Shown here piece by piece: positions 1-6,359 of a stretch of 9,639 nucleotides of DNA. Position 1 is the stretch's first letter. Every line of letters starts with the position of its first letter. Below the pieces are notes generated by a model, which was given only the letters and a program-made list of their open reading frames with translations, did not search any database and had not been told where the DNA came from. The stretch is from the NCBI GenBank assembly GCA_031267435.1, contig JAIRZB010000013.1:1-9639 (forward strand). The letters are read 5' to 3'. Position numbers and translations under genes: made by a program. The DNA comes from Puniceicoccales bacterium (GTDB lineage Bacteria > Verrucomicrobiota > Verrucomicrobiia > Opitutales > LL51).

Positions 1-2
1 CC

Positions 3-172
3 TTGGGCGATTTGACTGCGCTGTCAAGATGTTTTCTGGAAAATAATCTCCCGAATCTGGTTTTTATGGAAATCATTTCCTAAATCTAGCAGGCCTTGAA
101 TTGCCTGTGGTAGTAGGACACTACGAGAGAGCTGTGTGTCGGGATACACAGAACAATGAGTTTTATAAATAT
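3..172 (+). pseudogene. Possible decayed leucine-rich-repeat gene fragment, cut by the left edge
   Basis: Read from base 3, the plus strand gives 26 codons (3-80) starting LGDLTALSRCFLENN, then a TAA at 81-83. The first part matches the leucine-rich-repeat consensus LxxLTxLxxLxLxxN. Shifting frame at base 80 gives 31 more codons to a TAA at 173-175, beginning LNLAGLELPVVVGHYERAV. This resembles the following repeat unit (LxLxxxxLxxLPxxxGxYxxL). Taken together this looks like the eroded end of an LRR protein gene whose 5' part lies outside the window. The evidence is pattern matching over only about two repeats, so it is tentative. A minus-strand open frame of 105 codons covers the same bases (24-341), but its product is not recognisable and it is probably incidental. 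Confidence 0.35.
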
Positions 173-364
173 TAATCATATTAATTTGTCCCATTCTAAA
201 AATAAAAACGAATATTAAATTTGTGTAATAAAAAACTCCAAGGTATACTTTTTTTATTGAATCAATGCGACAGTTGTCAATAAATGATAGAATTTTAAAA
301 TGGTGGCGTCCAATGAAATAATCCTTAAAAAATTTTGCCACGAAATAAAAAAGCTATGTCTTAG
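173..364. other. AT-rich non-coding stretch
   Basis: Between the two decayed reading frames the sequence is strongly AT-rich, with several A and T runs. I see no recognisable gene, RNA, strong inverted repeat or convincing promoter. The 105-codon minus-strand frame at 24-341 covers most of it. That frame has no recognised family and overlaps the LRR-like remnant antisense, so I do not call it a gene. Confidence 0.4.
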
Positions 365-697
365 ATGTCTGAAAAAGAATGTACGCCGTGATTACCTGCG
401 GCAATACGAAGCGATAATGTGAATATTAGAACGAATTACAAAAGTGACGACGAATTTGTCGCTCCTATTCCATTCCAAAATCAGTGGCAAGTAAAAGAAT
501 ATGGAAAATATAGCCTTTACAACTTAAAGGATGACCATGCCAATTTTGACGACGGATATATCGTTTGATTTGATGGGAGTAAATCAATCCTTAGCCTATG
601 GCCATCAATGTTAAATATATCGATACTTCCGTTGCCCATGGACGTAATGCGAAAAATAACGCCAGAAATACCAATCGCTCGCTTAGGTAATCCCTGA
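365..697 (+). pseudogene. Degraded reading frame broken only by in-frame TGA codons
   Basis: An ATG at 365 opens a frame that starts MSEKECTP, meets TGA at 389, continues LPAAIRSDNVNIRTNYK, meets a second TGA at 566 (after DDGYIV and before FDGSK) and a third at 695 (after ARLGNP). No TAA or TAG occurs in this frame over these 111 codons, and the segments read like ordinary soluble protein. Convincing genes in the window (gmhA, the lipase) end in TGA, so these are probably nonsense mutations, perhaps TGG-to-TGA transitions, in a dead gene. The frame stays open past 697 as antisense of the miaB 3' end, where it carries no independent weight. No family is recognised with confidence. A 49-codon piece from the GTG at 419 could still be a small real ORF. 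No Shine-Dalgarno is seen before the ATG. Confidence 0.35.
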
Positions 698-736
698 CTT
701 TATACCGGCAAAGTGAAAAATTGTTGTGAAATTTTA

Positions 737-2062
737 TTAAACTATTTTCCCGAAAACAGTCGATGCACCGTACCGCTCGATTTCAATGTTAATTAATTGC
801 CCGATTAAATCTTCCGTGCCACTAAAAATTACTTTTTTGTGCTCAGGTGTGTAACCTTCGAATTGTCGTTCACCTCGCTTTGCAGGAGATTCTACCAAAA
901 CTTCTTTTACTTTCCCAATCATGGATTCATTGTATTGCCGAGAATAATGCTCGACTTTTTGAAGTAAAATTTGATTGCGCATTTCCTTGATCTCCTGGGA
1001 AATTTGGTCGCCAAATTGCTCCGCAATCGTTCCAGGACGGATGCTGTATTTAAATATAAATCCCATGTCAAATTTTATTTCGTCGAAAAGTTCGCAGGTT
1101 GCCCGAAAATCATCCTCCGTTTCCCCGGGAAATCCAACTATCATATCCGTCGAAATTGAAATCGTTGGAACAATTGTCCGCAATGCCGTAACAATCGATG
1201 AAAATTGCTCCACTTTGTAGGGACGTCTCATGGCTCTTAGAATTCTATCGGAACCACTCTGTAACGGTAGATGGACATGGGGACAAAGTTTGGACAATTT
1301 CCCGTAGGCATCGATAAGGTCGAATTTGAAACCTTTAGGATGCGGCGATAGAAAACGTATGCGACAAATACCTTCGATGCTTTGCACTTTTTCTAAAAGT
1401 TGAACAAATGGGCTTTTCCTATCCATAAATGGCATCCGTCGCATGCCATAATTGTTGACAATTTGCCCCAAAAGTATGACTTCCTTTGTGCCGCGTTCGG
1501 CAAGCCATTGTATTTCGTGGATAATATCTTCCATGGAACGGTACCGTTCCGGGCCCCTTGTCTTGGGAACAATACAGTATGCACAATGCATATTGCATCC
1601 CCGCATAATTGATACAAACATCGATGCTTTAATTTTCTTTTCATCGTGTGCTGCGGCAAAGTCTCGGTCAATCGATCCCATTTCAATGTCAATAATACGG
1701 CGGTTTCTGTCGCGTAACAGCTGGTCGAGATATGTCGGAATTTTTTCAGTGCGGTTGGGACCAACAATGAGACGCGTGTTTGGCGATTTTTTACATAAAA
1801 TTTCACCGAGATTTTGAGCCATACACCCTAGAATGCCAACAAGTTTTTCTCGATTTTTACCGCGAGAAATTAAATTCGATTTGCCTATTGCTTTGGCTTC
1901 CGCTTGCTCCCTTACACTGCATGTGTTCAGTAAAATAATGTTCGCAGAGTGCTCGCTGCTCACCATTTCATAACCCCCATTGCGTAATATCACTGCCAAA
2001 CTTTCCGATTCCCGTTCATTCATCTGGCAACCATAGGTCCGAATATATACCCGTTTTTCCAT
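737..2062 (-). CDS. miaB: tRNA-2-methylthio-N6-dimethylallyladenosine synthase (MiaB)
   Basis: This radical-SAM methylthiotransferase adds a methylthio group to i6A37 in tRNAs that read UNN codons. Numbering from the ATG (441 residues), the N-terminal UPF0004 domain has its three cluster cysteines in TYGCQMN (C12), NTCSVRE (C48) and GCMAQ (C80). The radical-SAM motif CNMHCAYC supplies C156, C160 and C163, followed by IVPKTRGPERYR. HVHLPLQSGS and STDMIVGFPGET are typical family blocks. A TRAM RNA-binding domain fills about 377-441. Length is normal. One oddity is GQIVNN at 199-204, where MiaB proteins usually have GQNVNS. The start is uncertain. The ATG at 2062 matches homologue length, but AGGAGG lies only one base before it. 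An in-frame GTG at 2074 would add four residues and has no Shine-Dalgarno. It lies downstream of lysS on the same strand, separated by the palindromic element. Confidence 0.95.
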   Translation of the reverse strand: MEKRVYIRTYGCQMNERESESLAVILRNGGYEMVSSEHSANIILLNTCSVREQAEAKAIGKSNLISRGKNREKLVGILGCMAQNLGEILCKKSPNTRLIVGPNRTEKIPTYLDQLLRDRNRRIIDIEMGSIDRDFAAAHDEKKIKASMFVSIMRGCNMHCAYCIVPKTRGPERYRSMEDIIHEIQWLAERGTKEVILLGQIVNNYGMRRMPFMDRKSPFVQLLEKVQSIEGICRIRFLSPHPKGFKFDLIDAYGKLSKLCPHVHLPLQSGSDRILRAMRRPYKVEQFSSIVTALRTIVPTISISTDMIVGFPGETEDDFRATCELFDEIKFDMGFIFKYSIRPGTIAEQFGDQISQEIKEMRNQILLQKVEHYSRQYNESMIGKVKEVLVESPAKRGERQFEGYTPEHKKVIFSGTEDLIGQLINIEIERYGASTVFGKIV

Positions 2063-2144
2063 GCCTCCTAGCACGATTGGGAAAATGATTGGGGCGTAAA
2101 TTAAAATCTATGATAAAAGTGAGTTGCGGACAACGTCTGCGATA

Positions 2145-2223
2145 TTTTGGTGCACCCGTGCGGCTTCGCCGCAAACCTTCGGAGAAGGTTTAAGAGGCTT
2201 TGCCTCTTACGGGTGCACCAAAA
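2145..2223. repeat. 79-bp palindromic element: 15-bp outer stem enclosing three hairpins
   Basis: Outer arms TTTTGGTGCACCCGT (2145-2159) and ACGGGTGCACCAAAA (2209-2223) are perfect 15-bp inverted repeats. Between them three hairpins follow with no spare base. The first is GCGGC/GCCGC with loop TTC (2160-2172). The second is AAACCTTC/GAAGGTTT with loop GGA (2173-2191). The third is AAGAGGC/GCCTCTT with loop TTT (2192-2208). The whole folds on paper as a perfect four-way cloverleaf with three-base loops, in either strand's RNA. Each outer arm also contains the self-palindrome GGTGCACC. It sits between lysS and miaB, so it would be present in a lysS-miaB transcript. It has no tRNA T-loop or anticodon arm and no flanking U-run, so it is neither a tRNA nor an obvious intrinsic terminator. 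A dispersed palindromic or MITE-like repeat is most likely. Only one full copy is visible here. Confidence 0.85.
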
Positions 2224-2273
2224 ACCACCAACCCTGCTTTCGGTGTAAAATCCTCTAAAAGTTAACGTAAAAA

Positions 2274-3743
2274 TTACTCCTGTTCCGGCTTTAGGGAAGG
2301 AAAAAGGATAACATCCCGAATGCTTTCGGCGCCAGTCAATAGAACGACGAGACGATCAATACCGATACCCATGCCTCCGGCGGGCGGCATACCATATTCG
2401 AGGGCCCGTAGAAAATCATTGTCTAAATTTTGAATATCTTCGCCAATTTGAGCTTCGAACATCTGTCGTTGAATGAAAGGATCATTTTGTTCCGAATATG
2501 CCGGTGCGATTTCCTGACCATTAATACAAAGTTCGAAAACATCAAGTAATTGAGGATTATTCTGGTTTAATTTTGCAAGTGGGCAAAGTTCTTTGGGTAA
2601 TTGCAAAACAAAAGTTGGATTAATTAAATTGGGTTCGACGAGTTTGCTATAGACGGCATTGGTAATTTCAAAATCTTCGGCATGGGCATTGACTTCGATG
2701 GAATATTGCTGACAAGTTTGCAATTTTTCTTCTCGGGACCGAGAAAACCAATGGGGATCGTCCAATGCTTGGGCAACCAAATCGCCGTAATTTGCCCGAT
2801 GCCATTCGCTTCCCAATTCAATTTTCACGCCATCGTAGCGTGTAATTGTTGTGGTACCGAGGACGGTCATGGCGAGGTGTAAAATCAAACTTTGGACGAG
2901 TTCCATCATACCCAAATGGTCGGTATAGGCCTGGTAGAGTTCGATCATGGTGAATTCGGGGTTATGCTTACGGGAGAGGCCTTCATTACGGAAGACGCGA
3001 CCGATTTCAAATACGCGATCAAAGCCAGCGACGAGCATGCGTTTCAGATAGAGTTCGAGGGCAATTCGCAAATAGAAGTCGTGATTGAGGGCATTCATAT
3101 GGGTTACGAAGGGTTTAGCGGCGGCGCCACCGGCGATGTGGTGGAGCATGGGTGTTTCGACCTCGGTATATTCGCGATCCCAAAGAAATCGACGAATTTC
3201 TCTAATAATTTGTGTGCGTTTGAACGCACGGTCACGGGATTCGGCATTGACGATAAGATCGAGGTAGCGTTGGCGATAGATTTGATCATCGTTGACGAGA
3301 CCGTGCCATTTTTCGGGAAGCGGGCGAAGGGATTTAGAAACCAGAGTAATTATTTTTGCGCGGATGGTAATTTCTTCGGTTTTAGTTTTAAAGAGGGGAC
3401 CGGTAACCCCAATAATATCACCGATATCGAATTTTTTAAATTCGGCGTAGGTCGATTCATCGAGGTCATTTTGGGAAACGTAGACTTGGATTTTTCCATC
3501 TCGGTCGAGGAGTTTAATGAAAGCTGCCTTACCCATATCGCGGAAAACGACAATCCGGCCAGCAATAGAAAATTGTTGATCAGAATTTTCGGTATAGTTA
3601 CTAATAGCTTGGTTACTGGTATGGATTTGGGGGCAATTTTTGCGAAAAGGATCGGAACCCTGGGCACGCATTTGGGCAAGTTTTGTTTTTCTGACGGTAA
3701 AAACATCGCTTGTGTGAAAATCATCAACAAATAGGGACTTCAT
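2274..3743 (-). CDS. lysS: Lysyl-tRNA synthetase, class II (LysS)
   Basis: This cytoplasmic enzyme charges tRNA-Lys with lysine using ATP. Numbered from the ATG (489 residues, normal length), an N-terminal OB-fold anticodon-binding domain is visible around FSIAGRIVVFRDMGKAAFI (58-76). The class II catalytic core follows. Motif 1 is around 186-212 and ends in TPMLHHIAGGAAAKPF. Motif 2 includes FEIGRVFRNEG (245-255) with HNPEFTMIE just after (260-268). INGQEIAPAYSEQNDP (407-422) matches the family's lysine/ATP pocket. Motif 3 is GGMGIGIDRLVVLLTG (456-471), with the ATP-binding Arg at 464. The ATG at 3743 is preferred over an in-frame GTG at 3755, which would add four residues. Neither has a strong Shine-Dalgarno. 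It lies 159 bases downstream of mraY on the same strand, with no clear terminator between, so co-transcription is possible. Confidence 0.97.
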   Translation of the reverse strand: MKSLFVDDFHTSDVFTVRKTKLAQMRAQGSDPFRKNCPQIHTSNQAISNYTENSDQQFSIAGRIVVFRDMGKAAFIKLLDRDGKIQVYVSQNDLDESTYAEFKKFDIGDIIGVTGPLFKTKTEEITIRAKIITLVSKSLRPLPEKWHGLVNDDQIYRQRYLDLIVNAESRDRAFKRTQIIREIRRFLWDREYTEVETPMLHHIAGGAAAKPFVTHMNALNHDFYLRIALELYLKRMLVAGFDRVFEIGRVFRNEGLSRKHNPEFTMIELYQAYTDHLGMMELVQSLILHLAMTVLGTTTITRYDGVKIELGSEWHRANYGDLVAQALDDPHWFSRSREEKLQTCQQYSIEVNAHAEDFEITNAVYSKLVEPNLINPTFVLQLPKELCPLAKLNQNNPQLLDVFELCINGQEIAPAYSEQNDPFIQRQMFEAQIGEDIQNLDNDFLRALEYGMPPAGGMGIGIDRLVVLLTGAESIRDVILFPSLKPEQE

Positions 3744-3902
3744 TGTAAAAACCACTCAAAGAAATTATTGTAACTAGGAAAGAAAAATTTAAGGAAACGA
3801 CAGGGCTTTGCCAAATATTTAGGATTTGAATAGGTCCGATTTATCGATTTCGTTTGCTTCTTAAAATTTTTCCTTGGGAGGAAACATGTTCAGAAAATAA
3901 GA

Positions 3903-5009
3903 CTAACGGAAAAATGCGTGTAACCCTACGCATCCTAACAATGATAAAAAAGTACTAACCATCCAAAATCGTACCGTAATTTTTGTTTCATGGTATCCCG
4001 ACAGTTCAAAATGATGGTGAATGGGGGCCATCCTAAAGACGTGCCGTTTGTTACAGAACTTATAGAAAAATACTTGTAAAATATCCGATAGTGCTTCAAT
4101 CACAAAAATGCCGCCTGCAATGACGAGATGAAATGGATGATTCGTTAAAAATGCGATGATCCCGATCAGGGCTCCAAGGGAGAGTGAGCCTATATCTCCC
4201 ATGAAAATCGCTGCTGGATAAGAATTATACCACAAAAACACAATCACAGCACCTAGAGCCGCTGCACAAACGACCGCCAATTCACCATTTCCAGAAATGG
4301 GAACACAGGGTAGGAACATTGCCATTTGCGCATTCCCGGTGGCAATGGAAACTACGGCTAAAAAAAGTAAAACAGGAATGGCGCAACCCACTGCGAGACC
4401 GTCGAGTCCATCCGTTAAATTGACGGAATTGCTAGTGCCAGCAAGTACGAAAAAAAGAAAAATTGCAAGTAAAATTGGAGATGAAATGGTAAGATATTTA
4501 TTAGTAAATGGAATGGGCATGGTGGTGTATTGTTCCCAAAAATCCGGGAAATAACGCAGCGCTACAATAATTCCTACGGATGCAATGAGTTGAATGAGTA
4601 ATTTAATGCGTCCAGGCATTCCTTTTACGTTTTTAGCGCGAATTTTAGCAAAATCATCGATGAAGCCCATGGCAACACAGAGAAGATAGTTGCAAAGCGT
4701 AATCACAACCTGCGTATTCCAATGCACAGCAACCGCAGTTCCCACAAGCGTTGCCGCAATAATCATAATGCCGCCCATGGTCGGTGTATGTGCCTTTGGG
4801 CTATGCAAAGTGGCGAGATTGCGAACTTCCTTTTGGTCGCGAAAAACTTGTTCCAATTTCAATTTCTTAAAATATTTTATAACCACTGGGGCAAGAATAG
4901 CCGCCACTAAAAATGATATGGAAAATGCTAAAATCATCCGTCCTAACACGCATATCAGTTCCGTCAGGCTATGGACCATTTGTTCGCACGCTTCATTAAA
5001 GAAAAACAT
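3903..5009 (-). CDS. mraY: Phospho-N-acetylmuramoyl-pentapeptide-transferase (MraY)
   Basis: This integral membrane enzyme transfers phospho-MurNAc-pentapeptide from its UDP carrier to undecaprenyl phosphate, making lipid I for peptidoglycan. The 368-residue product is hydrophobic with about ten predicted membrane segments. Family blocks are in order: HSPKAHTPTMGG (69-80), GFIDDFAKI with the aspartate pair 118-119, NSVNLTDGLDGLA (194-206), WYNSYPAAIFMGDIGSLSLG (260-279, including D272) and the histidine motif RMAPIHHHFELSG (326-338). These match MraY, not WecA. The start at 5009 gives an N-terminal length slightly longer than many MraY proteins, and an in-frame ATG at residue 11 is possible. 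The Shine-Dalgarno is weak. In most bacteria mraY lies within the division and cell wall cluster, but here its neighbours are lysS and gmhA. Confidence 0.97.
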   Translation of the reverse strand: MFFFNEACEQMVHSLTELICVLGRMILAFSISFLVAAILAPVVIKYFKKLKLEQVFRDQKEVRNLATLHSPKAHTPTMGGIMIIAATLVGTAVAVHWNTQVVITLCNYLLCVAMGFIDDFAKIRAKNVKGMPGRIKLLIQLIASVGIIVALRYFPDFWEQYTTMPIPFTNKYLTISSPILLAIFLFFVLAGTSNSVNLTDGLDGLAVGCAIPVLLFLAVVSIATGNAQMAMFLPCVPISGNGELAVVCAAALGAVIVFLWYNSYPAAIFMGDIGSLSLGALIGIIAFLTNHPFHLVIAGGIFVIEALSDILQVFFYKFCNKRHVFRMAPIHHHFELSGYHETKITVRFWMVSTFLSLLGCVGLHAFFR

Positions 5010-5027
5010 AAAAACCTAATTCATTTA

Positions 5028-5057
5028 ATTATCCGATAATATTTTTCAAGATTGCAA
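5028..5057 (-). promoter_or_regulatory. Candidate sigma-70-type promoter for mraY
   Basis: On the minus strand, TTGCAA (5057-5052) is followed after 18 bases by GATAAT (5033-5028). They match the -35 and -10 consensus at 4/6 and 5/6 positions. A start near 5021 would leave a leader of only about a dozen bases before the mraY ATG. The region is AT-rich, so chance matches are easy. Confidence 0.35.
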
Positions 5058-5103
5058 TACTATTTTCTCGCATGCATTAAAAATTTTACGACCTTTGAAG
5101 CAT

Positions 5104-5709
5104 ATGAATACTTTTAACCTCCTATTGGAACGATATCCGCCGTTGAATATCTGCTGCGGTGCCATTGTGCATGCATGCGATATTTTAGTAACTTCTTTTA
5201 AAATGGGTGGGAAATTATTGATTGCGGGCAATGGCGGCAGCGCAGCCGATGCGGGACATATTTCTGGGGAATTATTGAAAAGTTTTCATAAAAAACGGTC
5301 CATTCCGCAGGATATTGCCGCAAAGATTGGTCCAGAAATGGCTTCGAATTTGGAGGGAGCGTTGCCGACAATTCCACTACCCGATTTGATTTCCTTCCAC
5401 ACGGCTTATGCGAATGATCGCAGCGCAGAATATAGCTTTGCGCAGCTTGTTTTAGCTTTGGGAAACGAAAATGATGTGCTATTGGCCCTATCGACTTCTG
5501 GAAACTCAAAAAATATTATCCACGCGATTCGGGTCGCTCTGGCGAAAAACTTGAAAGTAATTGGTTTAACTGGGCGTAGCGGCGGTATGATGCACGCTTT
5601 ATGTACGGCATGTATTTGTGTTCCCGAAGATGAAACCTTCAAAATTCAGGAATTACATTTACCGATTTACCATGCGCTGTGCCAAGCCATTGAAGCTCAT
5701 TTCTTCTGA
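5104..5709 (+). CDS. gmhA: SIS-domain phosphosugar isomerase, GmhA (sedoheptulose-7-phosphate isomerase) family
   Basis: GmhA converts sedoheptulose 7-phosphate to glycero-manno-heptose 7-phosphate, the first step towards ADP-heptose for lipopolysaccharide or capsule. Numbering from the ATG (201 residues), the SIS fold shows GNGGSAADAGH (42-52), the phosphate-binding loop STSGNS (130-135), IGLTGRSGG (153-161) and a C-terminal IQELHLPIYHALC. Positions aligning by motif with the E. coli GmhA catalytic residues H61, E65, Q172 and H180 are all kept (H52, E56, Q182, H190). The segment after the first motif (SFHKKRSIP onward) is longer than in E. coli GmhA and resembles a broader group of GmhA-like SIS proteins, so the exact substrate is less certain than the fold. 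A TTG at 5095 would add three residues. Divergent from mraY and followed after 94 bases by yajC. Confidence 0.8.
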   Translation: MNTFNLLLERYPPLNICCGAIVHACDILVTSFKMGGKLLIAGNGGSAADAGHISGELLKSFHKKRSIPQDIAAKIGPEMASNLEGALPTIPLPDLISFHTAYANDRSAEYSFAQLVLALGNENDVLLALSTSGNSKNIIHAIRVALAKNLKVIGLTGRSGGMMHALCTACICVPEDETFKIQELHLPIYHALCQAIEAHFF

Positions 5710-5803
5710 TTATTCGTTAAATTTTATGATACGTTGGGGAAAAAATTAAAAATATTCGAAAAAGAAAACTTGCGGTTTTTGTACAAGTAATTTCATAGAA
5801 ACC

Positions 5804-6094
5804 ATGATTTTAGCGACAGCGACGGAACATGCATCGGGACGCGCGCCGGGGGTGGAAATGCTTATTATGCTCTTTCTATTCCTGGGTATGTGGTTTATTC
5901 TCATTGCTCCACAAAAAAAGAAGCAGAAAAAACATGAGGAAATGATTAATACCCTGGCGAAGGGCGATAAGGTGCTGACCATGGCAGGAATCTTTGGCGA
6001 AATTTGTGATGTAAAATCCGATCGCTTTGCCGTAAAAGTTAGCGAACATACCACATTGGAAATTCATCGCTCATGCATCACTACAAAATTATAA
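5804..6094 (+). CDS. yajC: Preprotein translocase accessory subunit YajC
   Basis: YajC is a small single-span inner-membrane protein that associates with SecDF and the SecYEG translocon. The 96-residue product has a short N-terminal segment, one membrane span (about 17-35, rich in Leu, Phe, Ile and Met), the characteristic APQKKKQKKHEE cytosolic junction (35-46) and the conserved block KGDKVLTMAGIFGEI (53-67). Length is typical. No strong Shine-Dalgarno is visible, and the ATG at 5804 is chosen because it gives the usual N-terminal length. yajC is commonly followed by secD and secF. Here a terminator follows instead, so any secDF lies elsewhere. It may share a transcript with gmhA. Confidence 0.93.
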   Translation: MILATATEHASGRAPGVEMLIMLFLFLGMWFILIAPQKKKQKKHEEMINTLAKGDKVLTMAGIFGEICDVKSDRFAVKVSEHTTLEIHRSCITTKL

Positions 6095-6175
6095 TTTTTT
6101 TTCTTGCGTTTTTTTAAGTTTCTGCAAGTCAGGAGATGCTGTGTAGAATATTTTCTTATTCATGAAGTTATACCG

Positions 6176-6220
6176 AACCGATAAGTTCTGGAAATATTTT
6201 TAAGGGACTTATCGGTTTTT
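6176..6220 (+). terminator. Intrinsic terminator after yajC
   Basis: Inverted repeat AACCGATAAGT (6176-6186) and ACTTATCGGTT (6207-6217), extendable by two pairs towards a 16-base loop, runs directly into a T tract (6216-6220). This is a classical plus-strand rho-independent terminator ending the gmhA-yajC unit and isolating the lipase gene downstream. Confidence 0.85.
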
Positions 6221-6305
6221 TATATATTTATTTTTTTGCTTTTCACTTATAAATCGCGGTTTTTTATCTTATTTACCTTATTTTTATTTTTTAACAATAA
6301 ATATA

Positions 6306-6333
6306 TTGTAAAAATAAATTTACACGCTATGCT
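6306..6333 (+). promoter_or_regulatory. Candidate promoter for the lipase gene
   Basis: TTGTAA (6306-6311) and TATGCT (6328-6333) are spaced 16 bases apart, each matching the sigma-70 consensus at 4 of 6 positions. They lie shortly before the ATG at 6360. AGGGA (6346-6350) sits eight bases before that ATG as a plausible ribosome-binding site. The terminator upstream implies that a promoter must lie in this interval, but the AT-rich sequence allows others. Confidence 0.35.
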
Positions 6334-6359
6334 TATGACATCCGATAGGGAAAGCAAAT

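Noticed and set aside
24..341. 105-codon minus-strand open frame
   Set aside because: No recognisable family or motif. It lies in AT-rich sequence and is antisense to the LRR-like remnant, so it is probably a chance frame.
365..697. Genome-wide reassignment of TGA to tryptophan
   Set aside because: gmhA and the lipase end properly at TGA, and well-conserved genes here (miaB, lysS, mraY) use TGG for Trp, so a code change for this genome is not supported.
2145..2223. Cloverleaf could be a tRNA or tRNA-like gene, as the 3' side reads GCACCA
   Set aside because: The 15-bp acceptor-like stem, three-base loops and absence of T-loop, D-loop and anticodon-loop sequence features do not fit a tRNA. 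The CCA is simply part of the palindromic outer arm.
2892..3734. Long plus-strand open frame of 280 codons
   Set aside because: It is exactly antisense to lysS, whose motifs are unambiguous, and its translation resembles no protein. It is a codon-bias shadow.
3756..3902. Possible small gene or terminator between mraY and lysS
   Set aside because: No ORF of useful size and only a weak 5-bp A/T-rich hairpin without a clear T tract.
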